Assembly: GCF_932294415.1 (NCBI RefSeq)
Contig: NC_065541.1
Span: 30,550,790 to 30,614,789 of the forward strand
Length of the DNA stretch: 64,000 bases
Source of the DNA: Quercus robur
Taxonomy: Eukaryota > Streptophyta > Magnoliopsida > Fagales > Fagaceae
Direction: 5' to 3'
Below, in pieces: positions 45,562 through 55,960 of the stretch. A program made the translations under genes and the position numbers. The stretch's first letter is position 1, and each line of letters opens with the position of its first letter. The notes beneath the pieces were generated by a model that was given only the letters and a program-made list of their open reading frames with translations, was not told the DNA's origin and ran no database searches.

Positions 45562-47640
45562 GAATATGTGACATGCAAAAGAGATTTCATCATGGGCTCA
45601 ACCCAATCTAAACCTATCAGCATACAAACAAATAGCACACATCTAAATGCATGACAATACTATTATAATGCTAATGTGATGCAATGTATGAGGTTTTAAA
45701 CTCATTTAAGTGAAAACTCATCCCAAAATTTCAATAATAACTCATCAATTTTGAAAAACCCCAAAAGTTTTTGAAAAACCCCAAAACCTAGGTTTCAAAA
45801 CATGAAATGCATGAATGTGAAAGGATTAGAAGCTTACCAAGTGAAGAAAATCTTGAAAAAGCTTGAAGAGACCTTAAGGAACAAAGATTGGAGTGAGATG
45901 AGAGAGTTTGGGAGAGAAATCAGAGATGTATCGAGATAGAGATTGAGAGAAATGAAGGTTGGATCGCACGAGGATGTTTAAATAGACCAACAGTAAATCT
46001 CGACAGTTGAAGGTGTTGAGAGGTGTCGAGACATCTGTCGAGGAAGGTGTCGAGAAAATGGTCATCGACAGATACATGTATCAAGGAGGTGTCAAGGAAC
46101 AAATCATCAGATACCAGATCAGAATCTCGATCAATCCAACAGGTGTCGAGAAGCTATCGAGGAGGTAGAAGCATTCTCGATAGATCCAACAGGTGTCAAG
46201 AAGCTATCGAGGAGGCAGAAGCATTCTCGATCAATTCACCAGGTGTCGAGAAGCTATTGGGATTGCGATAAGAAAAAGCTGAAGAAGCTTGACAGACAGC
46301 AAGGTATCGAGGAGGTATCGAGGAGGTGTCGAGCTAGCTTTTAAAACCAGTTTTTCGAGATGTGAAAAACACAGACATGAATGCAATCCAACATGCAACT
46401 CAACCAATGATCCAATCAACATATTAAGCTCTCAAAATCATCTCTTAATAAAAATTTTAAGCACATGGATCTTCAAAAACACACACACGCACTAAACAAA
46501 TCTAACCAATTTTATATTTCAAAAACAAGTCAAGACAGTTTAGTAATCATACATTAACACATGTAAAATCTTCTGATGGCCAAATTATATTGTACCTACA
46601 CATGTATCAAGAATAGCAAAGAATATTGCGTGTTGTGTGTGAAAAACATCGCAACATTGCATATGTGTATTCATGTTATGATGATTTGAGATATGAGAAA
46701 ATCACTTTAACTCACACACAAGCATAACTGCTTGATGAAGACTATCACTTTCGAGATACATCTTATAACTCCCACATCTCCTAGAATACACGCTTGCAAT
46801 CATTTTTAAAGAATTTTTGATCTTTTTGCTTTTAATTTTTCTTTTGCATATTTTTCTTTTAAGCATATCATGCATGGGCATAAAAGAGAAAGAAAAGAAA
46901 TACCCAATGATATTTGACATTCCAATTTTGCTATGCCTAAGCACACAAATGTCATTGACACTGCACTTTTGTTATGCCGAAGCATACAGGTGTCATATTA
47001 TAATTGGCAGGCAACAGTGGTGAGATGATTATTAATGCCTTTCTCTTAGGATTTTTTAGTCCTTCCCATAAAAAAGAGTGATACGAGTGTTAAGTACAAG
47101 AGATAACTTAATCTTACTCATCACTAACAAGAGCCACAAAGTTCACTTGCTTAGTTGTGCAAAGAGATGCTCATCTAAGTTACAAATGATACAAAGTTTA
47201 GAAAACTTTATTTCAATGGCCATCTAAGGTACACAAGTACCAATGTACACAAAATACACATTATTTTTGTATTTTTCTGATTTTTCAATTTTTTATTTTT
47301 ATTTTTATATGAAAAACAAAGCAAAGTAAAACAAAAAAATAACCAAACAAAAACATGTTAAACAATCAAAGCATAAAAACTAGACTGACTCAAAACTTGA
47401 AAGCAAAACACATAAGTAATGCATACACAAAAACATGAAGAGAGAGAGAGAAGTGACAGAATCATTTGGAGCCCTTTTCCTTCCACACCCTGGAAGAACA
47501 TCTCCTTTGATTAAACTCTTGAACTAGCGGTGAGGGGGAAAATCCGTTCAAGTTCGAAAGGAACATGAGGGCTTTGAGAAGATCTCCAAGGGGAGCAAGA
47601 GAGGATTGAAACTGATTCTGGTTCCTAGATGCTATCATGT
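45562..47640 (-). other. Non-coding section between gag and extra ORF
   Basis: Apart from the tandem repeats I see no product. It is the position where pol would lie in an autonomous copia element, but it has only AT-rich, stop-filled sequence. Confidence 0.6.
46141..46260. repeat. 50-bp tandem repeats in copia family A
   Basis: AGGTGTCGAGAAGCTATCGA starts at 46,141, recurs at 46,191 (one base changed) and again, partial, at 46,241. The period is 50 bp. A TATCGAGGAGG duplet follows at 46,305-46,330. These GTCGAG phrases also occur in the LTRs of the same family (for example 43,420 and 50,170). Confidence 0.9.
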
Positions 47641-47650
47641 CGTTGCTCTG

Positions 47651-49357
47651 TTAAGTGGCAAGCCACTTGTAGCAATTTGGTCGAGTATGACCGGCAGCTC
47701 CACAATGATAACAGAAATGCTGCTTTTTTTGTTTAGGCTTTTGAGAGTTAGCCTTCTTAGCCCTAGGGTTTTTAACATCTTTCTTCTCAAGCTTAGGGGG
47801 TGCTCCTAAGATAGATTTACCCTTGTCTATATTCTCACTAGCTAATTCAGTTTTAATCTCATTGTTATCAATTTTAACATTATTAGCAAGAAGAACAAAA
47901 ATAGTAGTACTAGAAGAAGCAGTATTAGAGGAAGAGAGACCATACCCTAAGCCTGTTCGATTTGAAGTAGATTTCTGAATGCTTAGCATCTTATCAAGCT
48001 TTGCGCTTGAAGTCCTTTCCAGTTGAGATCTGACTTGACACAGCTCTGCTTCAAGCTTCTTGATCTTCTCAGCCAAGAAATTGTTCTCAAACCTTAGTGC
48101 TCCAATGGTCTGATTAGCCTCATCAATCTTTGTGGAAAGCTCCTCGCGATCAAGTTCCACATCACTGAGCTTCTTGGTGGTTAGCCTATACAGTTTCTCA
48201 TGCTTCTCAGAAAGCTTGTACAATTTTTTATAGGCTGTATGAATGTCATCTTGATCATCCATCTTCTCAAACTTAGATTCCACCAATTCCTCTTCTTCAA
48301 TCACATCTTCAACAATCCCATCAGTAGGATTAATAGTGGCCATGAAGGCATTTAAGATTCCATGATCCTCATTGTCGGAATCATCCTCAGGCTCGATGTC
48401 ACTCAAGGTAACAGCAAGTGTCTTGCTTTTCCCAATGCTCTTGAGATATGTAGGACACTCATGCTTCACGTAACCGAAGCCTTGATAGCCAAAGCACTTA
48501 GGACCTGCGGGAACAGTGTACTGACCACCTTCCTTAGCATCTTTCTTCCCTTTGTCTTGACCTTTAAACTAAGAAGAACTGGATTGCTTGCGGTCCTTGT
48601 CGAAACCCTTTCCATTTGTGTTCTTCATAAACTTCTTGAACTGCCTGGTGATGTAGGACTTCATCTTGGAATCTTCATCATTAGAAGACTCATCTATCTC
48701 ACTACTCTTGGCCTTCAGTGCCATGCTCTTGCCTTTACCCATCTTGCCAATCCTTGTCAACCTTAGCTCGTAGGTCAGCAAGTTTCCAACCAGCTCAATC
48801 AAAGGAATCTTATCAATATCCTTTGATTCCTCTATTGCCGTGATCTTGGCATGAAATCTCTCAGGTAGAGATCTGAGCACCTTCCTTACAATCTTGGATT
48901 TAAAAATGGTTTCTCCAAAATTGAAGGCTGAGTTCACTATGTCCTTTAGCTTGGCATGGAATTCATCGAATGACTCATCCTCCTCCATTTTTATCTCTTC
49001 AAAGCTTGTAGTGAGCCTCTGAAACTTTGAATCTTTTACAGCCTTTGTACCCTCATAGGTTGTCTAGAGGATGGTCCAAGCCTCCTTGGCAATTTCAGTT
49101 GAGGATATCTTCTTGAACTCCTCATTGGTGACAGTATTGAACAATGCATCCAATGCTCTGCTGTTGAAGTTTGTCACCTTAATCTTGGCATCATCCCAGT
49201 CGGCTAGCGCTTCTGTAGGTTTAGTCCAGCCTATCTCCACAGCTTGCGACACTTTCTCATCTAAAGACTGCAAGAAAACTCTCGTGCGTACTTTCCAGTA
49301 TGTATAGTTAGTGCCATCAAATAAAGGAGGTATTATTAATGACTGTCCTCTATCCAT
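47651..49357 (-). pseudogene. Copia family A gag
   Basis: From the ATG at 49,357 gag has MDRGQSLIIPPLFDGTNYTY, the usual copia gag opening (UBN2-type), with WKVRTRVFLQSLDEKV. After an in-frame TAG at about 49,061 come EDESFDEFHAKLKDIVNSAF and LRSLPERFHAKITAIEES. A stop near 48,570 follows, and then a degenerate first knuckle (CFGYQGFGYVKHEC, with one cysteine changed to tyrosine). A long coiled coil comes next at about 48,250-48,000, and finally a clean CCHC knuckle, CYHCGAAGHTRPNC, at about 47,680. Two stops disable an otherwise full-length gag. Confidence 0.9.
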
Positions 49358-49416
49358 GACAAACAGGGGTCAATAGATCAACACAGCAAAGATTAAACCC
49401 TAATCAGAGTATGCCT

Positions 49417-49428
49417 GCTCTGATACCA
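49417..49428 (-). promoter_or_regulatory. Primer binding site of copia family A
   Basis: The minus strand reads TGGTATCAGAGC, the initiator tRNA-Met-type site, two bases after the 5' LTR end. Confidence 0.95.
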
Positions 49429-49430
49429 CT

Positions 49431-50453
49431 TGATAGGCCACAAACTGAATGACCCCTTGTGATAGAAATTAATTAATTAATTAGTCAAGTTATTAATCAA
49501 TCAATTTATCATGCAAACGCGTGGAAGCATAAACAAATCACCAATAAACTAATTAAGCAGCGAAAAATAAATAACACGGTGGTTTGTTTACGAATAGGGA
49601 AAACCTAATGGCAAAAATCCCACCGGGTGATTTTTAGGTCACCACTCTCGAAACTCTACTATTATCACAACAAGTGGTTACAAGTAAAGGAATCCCAAGT
49701 ACCTAACCAACCTACAATTGAACCCTTACTCCAATACCCCATTGGACTTGTTCTATAGTGATAGTTCCCCTTTCTGATGCACGACTCCCAAGTACGTGAT
49801 AACCAATTGCGCGGATCCCAGTACGCGACTTCAATCACCAACTAAGAAGATTGTTGGTTGCAAAGTTCTTCAGTTCATCCACACGATGAAGATCAAGAAG
49901 ATGCTTGGTCACAAAACCCTATGATGCACATACACTGCAACTTCTTCAAGAGAAAGAGATGAACTAGGGTAAGAACTTCATCTTCGGTCACAATTTGCTT
50001 GAACAGAGTTTGCTCAATGCTTGTGCAACTTGTGAACTGTTTGACGGCCCTTAAAACAATCATTTTATATGTCTAGGGTTAGGAGAAAAGAAAGCCCAAA
50101 AACATATTCACGGATCCCAAGAAAATCATATTAAAATTCTGAAATTCTTAAACCTCGACAAATAGGAGGTGTCGAGCAGATGTCGAGCAGGTGTTGAGTA
50201 CACCAGTCTTTGAACAACTTTCTTAAGCTCAATAGATGCAGCTGTCAAGTTTTAATGAATCTGCACTATTAGCTTGTTTTCTTGGACAGACTTGAAGGTT
50301 TTAACACTTGATCTTGAAACATGATTTCTTGAAGTATTTAAACACATCCTAAATCTACCCAAATACAAGTAAAGTGCGTTTTGTCAAAAGATAAGCCAAT
50401 TACATAAAGTAGTGACATATGTTTCTAACAAGTGAAACACATATGTTCTAACA
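49431..50453 (-). repeat. 5' LTR of copia family A
   Basis: It starts at its low end TGATAGGCCA next to the PBS and ends CTAACA next to AAAAT. It is collinear with 42,685-43,681, with scattered transitions. Confidence 0.95.
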
Positions 50454-50458
50454 AAAAT

Positions 50459-50624
50459 GAGAAACTTGTAGATGACAACAAGGTGTTACTCTTCCAACTC
50501 CCTCTCTTTATTTTTGTGTTGTAGTTTGTTTGTGTATAGTACTTAGTATTCACTTGCTACCTACTTAGTAAATAAATACTCATATGCTATTGTACACTAT
50601 TCTTTTATGCTTCCTCACATGCTA

Positions 50625-50668
<44 letters not shown>

Positions 50669-51100
50669 ATGCTTTGGTTGTAAATATTCTTTGACATTAG
50701 TATTCACATGATATATTATAAGTAAATAATTACTCACATGTATATATGTATATATTGTTTGTAAAACTCTTTCAAAAATCAAAATGCCAAGTATTTTATT
50801 TCTTCACTAAAATGATAACATTTGAAATAAATTAAAATGAGGTTCTATCTTCGGATAGGCGTTGTGAGGTGGCTAACACCTTCCTCACACATAAACGAAC
50901 TTCCGAGTCTAAGATCTTTGGTTCGAGCCTTTGGTTTGTCTTAATTAATGAACTCTTAAAATTTGGTTTAGTTAATTAGGCAACCTAAAATGAATTAGAC
51001 CCCTAGGTGACCAATCACACCTAATACAAAACTAATGGTTGGTGGCAACTCCTAAAATAAAAGTAAGAAAAAAGAACTCACATACACAGACACTCTACCC
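50459..51100 (+). mobile_element. Tat/Ogre-like LTR, second part
   Basis: It resumes after the second AAAAT and includes the phrase CCTAGGTGACCAATCACACC at 51,002, shared with the Tat LTRs at 9,865 and 22,095 in the matching orientation. The right end is uncertain, because no second boundary or target duplication could be fixed. Together with 39,811-42,684 it would make an LTR of about 3.5 kb. Confidence 0.6.
50627..50665. repeat. (TA)n microsatellite
   Basis: About 19 TA units inside the Tat-like LTR. Confidence 0.95.
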
Positions 51101-51498
51101 TAGAGACACAAGCACACAAAGAGTCATGTCGCCAAAGACCCAATATGCGATAAACCAAAAGAAATAAGGGAAAAGCCCTAACCAGTCTTTTCCCCATTTT
51201 TTGGGATGTTCACACGTGTTAATAACATAAAGAACATATAATCCAATAATTAGATTTTCAAAATATGTAGTCATTTTTTCAAAATATTTAGTCATGCTAA
51301 TTTTTTTAGTGAAAATGTTTGGCTTTTGTTCCAACCACTAATAGGAAAATGACATGTGCTCTGTTATGTGCAATGCACATGACTCACTTGGTTGGTTGGG
51401 TTAAATGAGTTATATGCAAAGTACAAATGTCATTTTCCCATTGGTAGTTGAAGTTCAAAACTCCAAACATGTTTAGAACCAAACTATATATTTTTTTT
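51101..51498. other. Spacer between Tat-like LTR and MITE
   Basis: No gene seen. The sequence near 51,230-51,300 is AT-rich, and the LTR end may extend some way in. Confidence 0.45.
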
Positions 51499-51897
51499 GG
51501 AAAAAGTTTAGTTACAAAATTGGTTGTAGGTTAATACTATAAACTCACTCAATAAAATAAACATTACAACATATTTGAAAATCTAACCGTTGAATTGCAT
51601 GTTCTTTATGCTCTTAATACACACGTCAAATTTTATTTTAATAGGATATTATTTACTATATAATTTATAAGCTTATATTTTATGCATAATTTTAAATTAC
51701 AAAAACTTACAATTAAAAAAAAAATTATTGATGACATAACTATTGATCTTTAATTTTCTTAAAATTTTGTAAGCATGAAAAATATAAGAAGAAGATGTAA
51801 TCCAATGATGGATTTATCAAAATTCAGCTCCAATAAAAAGATATTAAGTAAAGTTGTAATTTAATGCTATAACTAATTTTGTAACTAAATTTTGTCC
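51499..51897. mobile_element. MITE of about 400 bp with 27-bp terminal inverted repeats
   Basis: The left end GGAAAAAGTTTAGTTACAAA and the right end ...TTTGTAACTAAATTTTGTCC are inverted repeats with few mismatches. The interior is AT-rich and non-coding. The flanking bases are T runs on both sides, so the target duplication cannot be delimited. Confidence 0.78.
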
Positions 51898-52016
51898 TTT
51901 TTTTTATTTTTTATTTATTTAAGGAGTTATAAATTATAACTATTAACTACGTCCAAATTTTATATAGCACAACAAAATCGTATGCAGTAGACAAGTGATA
52001 TACACAAGTCATTATA

Positions 52017-52341
52017 GGTTCGTTTGGATAGAACTTATTTTGCTTAAACTGAAAACTGAAAACTAAAAACACTATAGTAAAATAATTTTTAAATGTGTGA
52101 ATAGTATCGTGGGACCCATTTTTAATAAAAAAGTTGCTAAAAAGTGAGATTTATGGATTTTGTGAACAGTATACAAGACCCACTGATGTACTGAAAAGGA
52201 GTTAAAAAGTCAAATAATGCGGCTACTATTTATGAACAATACATGTACAGTAGCCGTTTGTCTTCTGAAACGCGTGCCAAAAAAATAAAAGAGAAAATGC
52301 AAGGCTCAAAACGCCAAACGTCTTACGTATATCCAAACCCA
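52017..52341. mobile_element. hAT-like MITE in the PHYC upstream region
   Basis: It starts GGTTCGTTTGGATA and ends TATCCAAACCCA, so the termini are inverted. The interior phrases AACTGAAAACTGAAAAC, GTGGGACCCA and ACAAGACCCACTGA are those of a common short element in rosid trees that I recall from oak and poplar sequences. I could not define a clean 8-bp duplication. The element ends about 1.6 kb upstream of the PHYC start codon. Confidence 0.72.
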
Positions 52342-52437
52342 CACTATGTGCTTGTTCAGTTTCCCATTCCAATCCAACATTGGAACACATCCATACTAAC
52401 AAAGTACAAGTACAAACAAGCAATGCCCTCTCCAGCT

Positions 52438-52443
52438 CACGTG
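52438..52443. promoter_or_regulatory. G-box upstream of PHYC
   Basis: Palindromic CACGTG, the core bound by bZIP (HY5-type) and bHLH (PIF-type) factors. It lies 1.47 kb upstream of the start codon. Function is inference. Confidence 0.45.
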
Positions 52444-52954
52444 GTGTCATGTGAGTTTGGTTAATAGTTTTGAATACGTGCTAATTAACTAAAACCCCGT
52501 TTGATAGAACATTTTAACAATATATTTTTAGTTTTTAAACAACATTATAAGTATTTTTACATATCTTTTCAATTACATGTATTTTAAAAAAATACTACTG
52601 ACATTACTCAATCTACCCTACCAATCAGGTGCTAAATTGTTTGTGTTTTAATGTAAAAAAATTCTCCCATTTTTTATATTGTACTTTTTTACTCAGCTCA
52701 GCTTATTTCGTCATGTTAAAGGAAAATAAATTATACCAAACTCCACTTAACAAAAGCAGTGATAAGTCATATAGAGAGTTCTGAGTTCTAAGCAAGGAAA
52801 AGAAAAAGAATTAAAAGGGGAAAACTTTTTGTATATTATAATATTTTGTTTTTCTTTTTGTTTTTGTTTCTGTTATTGTTTTTGTTATTGGTTTTTTTTT
52901 TTTTTGGTAAAGCTTGCTGATTCAAAGGGTAAGGCAAAGAAATCAGGTCGGTTT

Positions 52955-52960
52955 CACGTG
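52955..52960. promoter_or_regulatory. Second G-box upstream of PHYC
   Basis: CACGTG in the context TTTCACGTGTTGC, about 160 bases before the proposed 5' UTR intron, so it may lie in or near the first transcribed exon. Confidence 0.45.
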
Positions 52961-53112
52961 TTGCTGACTGATCCATGCCCTGCAACTGCAAATTTGATGG
53001 TCAGTAACGCCCATATCTCTCACTCCCACCGTCTTATTATTATTATTATTATTATGTACTATGTAGTCTTTACCTAGCTCTCTACTCTCTGCTGGTTATC
53101 TCCTCTGTAATC

Positions 53113-53756
53113 GTAAGTAGTTCGGTTTGCTAATATTTTTATATTTCTGGAACTTTGTGAAGTTTGGGTCTTGGGATTTGAATTCTGTTTGTATAGTATA
53201 GATGTGAATGTCAAAACCCAGTTTGAATTACTTATTAAATGTTGTGATTTGTGAAGAAGTTGAAAATTAGGCTGTGCAAGTGGTTTTGTTTTGTATAATG
53301 GGTTGTCAGATTTTGTAGCTATCTTATGTGGGATGTGTAAGAAAAAAGAGAGGTCTTGTGAAGGCTTCAGTTAGGGACACCCCCACTTTGGAGATGTTCT
53401 ATCCAGCAGAATCCTTTATAGATGATACTTTTTTTTTTCTTAAAAAAAAAAAAATTTATTGATAGACTTTTCTTTTTGTTGAGAATAAAATCATGAGGAC
53501 TATGTGAGTTGAAGTACCTTCTTTTCAGTTTAACCTATTCACACTGCATCATGGGATTTTATTTTTAAATGAAAAAGGGGACTGCTTTTTTGGTATTGAT
53601 TTAACCGGTGGTGGGTTTCACTCTTTTCAACTTTTCATGATGATGATGATTCCTGGGTCCGGTAGATTCCAAGTGATAAAAAGAGTAGGTAATTTAATAT
53701 GGGTTTGTGAATTTGATTTTGGCTTATGCTGATAATTTCTTTGTTTTCTTTGTTAG
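53113..53756 (+). other. Candidate 5' UTR intron of PHYC
   Basis: A strong donor (GTAAGT at 53,113) and an acceptor with a T-rich tract (TTTTCTTTGTTAG ending at 53,756) enclose 644 AT-rich bases just before the start codon. Several plant phytochrome genes have an intron in the 5' UTR. No transcript evidence is available here. Confidence 0.45.
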
Positions 53757-53777
53757 GAGCACATAGTTGGGAGTTTA

Positions 53778-53903
53778 ATGTTTGGGGATTTAAACATATG
53801 TTCAGTGGTTTCCATGATTTCATGTACACCGATTGGGTTGATTGAGATTGAAATTGGTAGTGGAGGGAGGAAAAGAGAGGAATTGGAGAGGGTTGAGGGT
53901 TGA
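53778..53903 (+). other. Upstream ORF of 41 codons before PHYC
   Basis: The ORF starts at ATGTTTGGGG and ends TGA at 53,901-53,903, ten bases before the PHYC ATG. It lies after the acceptor of the candidate 5' UTR intron, so it would be in the leader. Another ATG occurs in the same frame at about 53,814. It is not part of PHYC: an in-frame TAA at 53,908 closes the PHYC frame upstream. A translated uORF this close could dampen translation, which is inference. Confidence 0.5.
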
Positions 53904-53913
53904 GGATTAAGGG

Positions 53914-55960
53914 ATGTCATCAAAATCGGTTTCGAACAAGACGAATTGCTCTAGGAGCAGTTCTGCTCTATCAAAGCATGGGGCTCGTGTAGTTGCACAG
54001 ACGCCCATCGATGCAAAGCTTCATGTGGACTTTGAAGAGACCAAACGGTTTTTTGATTACTCCACTTCAATTGACTTCAACCTCTCATCTTCCACTAGTA
54101 ATGTCCCCTCCTCCTCTGTGTCAGCTTATCTCCAAAAGATGCAAAGAGGAAGCCTCATTCAACCGTTTGGTTGCATCATTGCTGTGGATGATGAAAATTT
54201 ATCTGTTCTTGCCTATAGTGAAAATGCCCCCGAAATGTTGGACTTAGCTCCACATGCTGTTCCAAGCATTGAGCAGCAAGAAGCTCTCACTTTTGGAACA
54301 GATGTTCGAACACTCTTTCGCTCCTCAGGTGCCACTGCTTTGCAGAAAGCAGCCAATTTTGGTGAAGTAAATCTTCTTAATCCCATATTGGTTCATTGTA
54401 AAACCTCAGGTAAGCCGTTTTATGCAATTCTGCACCGAATTGATGTTGGGTTAGTTATAGATTTGGAACCAGTGAATCCAGCTGATGTGCCTGTGACTGC
54501 TGCTGGGGCATTGAAATCTTATAAGCTAGCAGCCAAAGCCATCTCAAAATTGCAGTCCTTGCCAAGTGGGAATATATCATTGTTATGCGATGTTTTAGTT
54601 AAGGAAGTTAGTGATTTGACAGGTTATGATCGTGTAATGGTGTATAAATTTCATGAAGATGAGCATGGGGAAGTTGTAGCTGAGAGCCGTAGACCTGACT
54701 TGGAACCTTATCTTGGTTTGCATTACCCGGCTACTGACATACCACAAGCTTCAAGATTTCTATTCATGAGAAACAAAGTTAGGATGATATGTGATTGTTT
54801 GGCACCTCCAGTGAAGGTAATTCAAGACAAGAGATTGTCTCAGCCATTGAGCCTTTGTGGATCTACGTTGAGATCTCCTCATGGTTGTCATGCACAGTAT
54901 ATGGCAAATATGGGTTCCATTGCATCTTTTGTGATGTCTGTGACTATCAATGAAGATGACAATGAGGTGGAGAGTGATCAGCAGAAGGGAAGAAAATTGT
55001 GGGGCTTGGTTGTTTGTCATCACACAAGTCCTAGGTTTATTCCATTTCCTTTGAGGTATGCCTGTGAGTTCTTGATTCAAGTTTTTGGTGTACAGATCAA
55101 CAAAGAAGTGGAGTTGGCTGCTCAACTGAGGGAGAAGCATATTTTGCGAACTCAAACTGTGCTTTGTGACATGCTCCTTAGAGATGCTCCTGTAGGTATT
55201 GTCACTCAATCACCTAATGTAATGGATCTTGTTAAGTGTGATGGAGCTGCACTATACTACAGGAAAAAAATTTGGTTGCTTGGGGTCACCCCAACAGAGG
55301 CACAAATTAGAGATATAGCTGAATGGCTTCTTGAGTACCATAATGGGAGCACAGGTTTAAGTACTGATAGCCTTATGGAAGCTGGCTACCCAGCTGCTTC
55401 AGTTCTTGGAGATGAAGTTTGTGGGATGGCGGCTGTTAGGATTACTTCAAAGGATTTCCTGTTCTGGTTCCGGTCCCACACTGCAAAGGAAATCAAGTGG
55501 GGTGGTGCAAAACATGACCCTGGTGACAAGGATGATGGAAGAAAGATGCACCCCAGGTCGTCATTCAAGGCTTTTCTGGAGGTAGTTAAGCGGCATAGTC
55601 GGCCTTGGGAAGATGTGGAAATGGATGCCATCCATTCATTGCAGCTGATATTGAGAGGATCTTTGCAAGATGAGATTATGGATGAGTCCAAGATGATTGT
55701 GAATGTTCCATCGGTTGATGACAGGATTCAGAGAGTGGATGAATTGCGAGTGGTCACAAGTGAAATGGTTCGCCTTATTGAAACAGCTGCAGTCCCCATA
55801 TTGGCTGTTGATGGCTCTGGTAGTGTAAATGGGTGGAATACCAAATCAGCTGAACTAACAGGACTGTCTGTCGAGCAAGCCATTGGTATGTCCTTAATTG
55901 ATCTTGTCTCCGATGATTCGGTTGAAGTGCTGAAGAATCTGCTCAACTCAGCTTCACAAG
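53914..55960 (+). CDS. PHYC: PHYC exon 1 (photosensory module and first PAS repeat)
   Basis: The exon encodes residues 1-682 and the first base of codon 683. It ends ...GCTTCACAAG before GTGATCC. Reading on into the intron gives only seven extra codons to a TGA at 55,981, so the ORF end there is not the protein end. The whole bilin-binding module is in this exon, the usual arrangement in plant phytochrome genes. Confidence 0.96.

Larger units (their letters stand above)
42685..50453 (-). mobile_element. Structurally complete gag-only copia element (family A)
   Basis: It is flanked by AAAAT on both sides (42,680-42,684 and 50,454-50,458). LTRs are 42,685-43,681 (997 bp) and 49,431-50,453 (1,023 bp). 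On the minus strand there is a PBS (49,428-49,417), gag (49,357 to about 47,640), a non-coding section, an extra ORF (about 45,440-44,244) and a polypurine tract (43,693-43,682). No protease, integrase, RT or RNase H is seen in the 5.75-kb interior. This is the TR-GAG structure, so mobility would depend on a partner element. Confidence 0.93.

Noticed and set aside
46141..46260. CRISPR-like repeat array
   Set aside because: The units are directly adjacent tandem copies without spacers, inside a plant retrotransposon.
52226..52450. Minus-strand ORF of 74 codons
   Set aside because: It overlaps a MITE end and promoter sequence, has no recognisable motif and is likely chance.
54760..55209. Minus-strand ORF of 149 codons inside PHYC exon 1
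   Set aside because: It is a shadow of the strongly supported PHYC frame.
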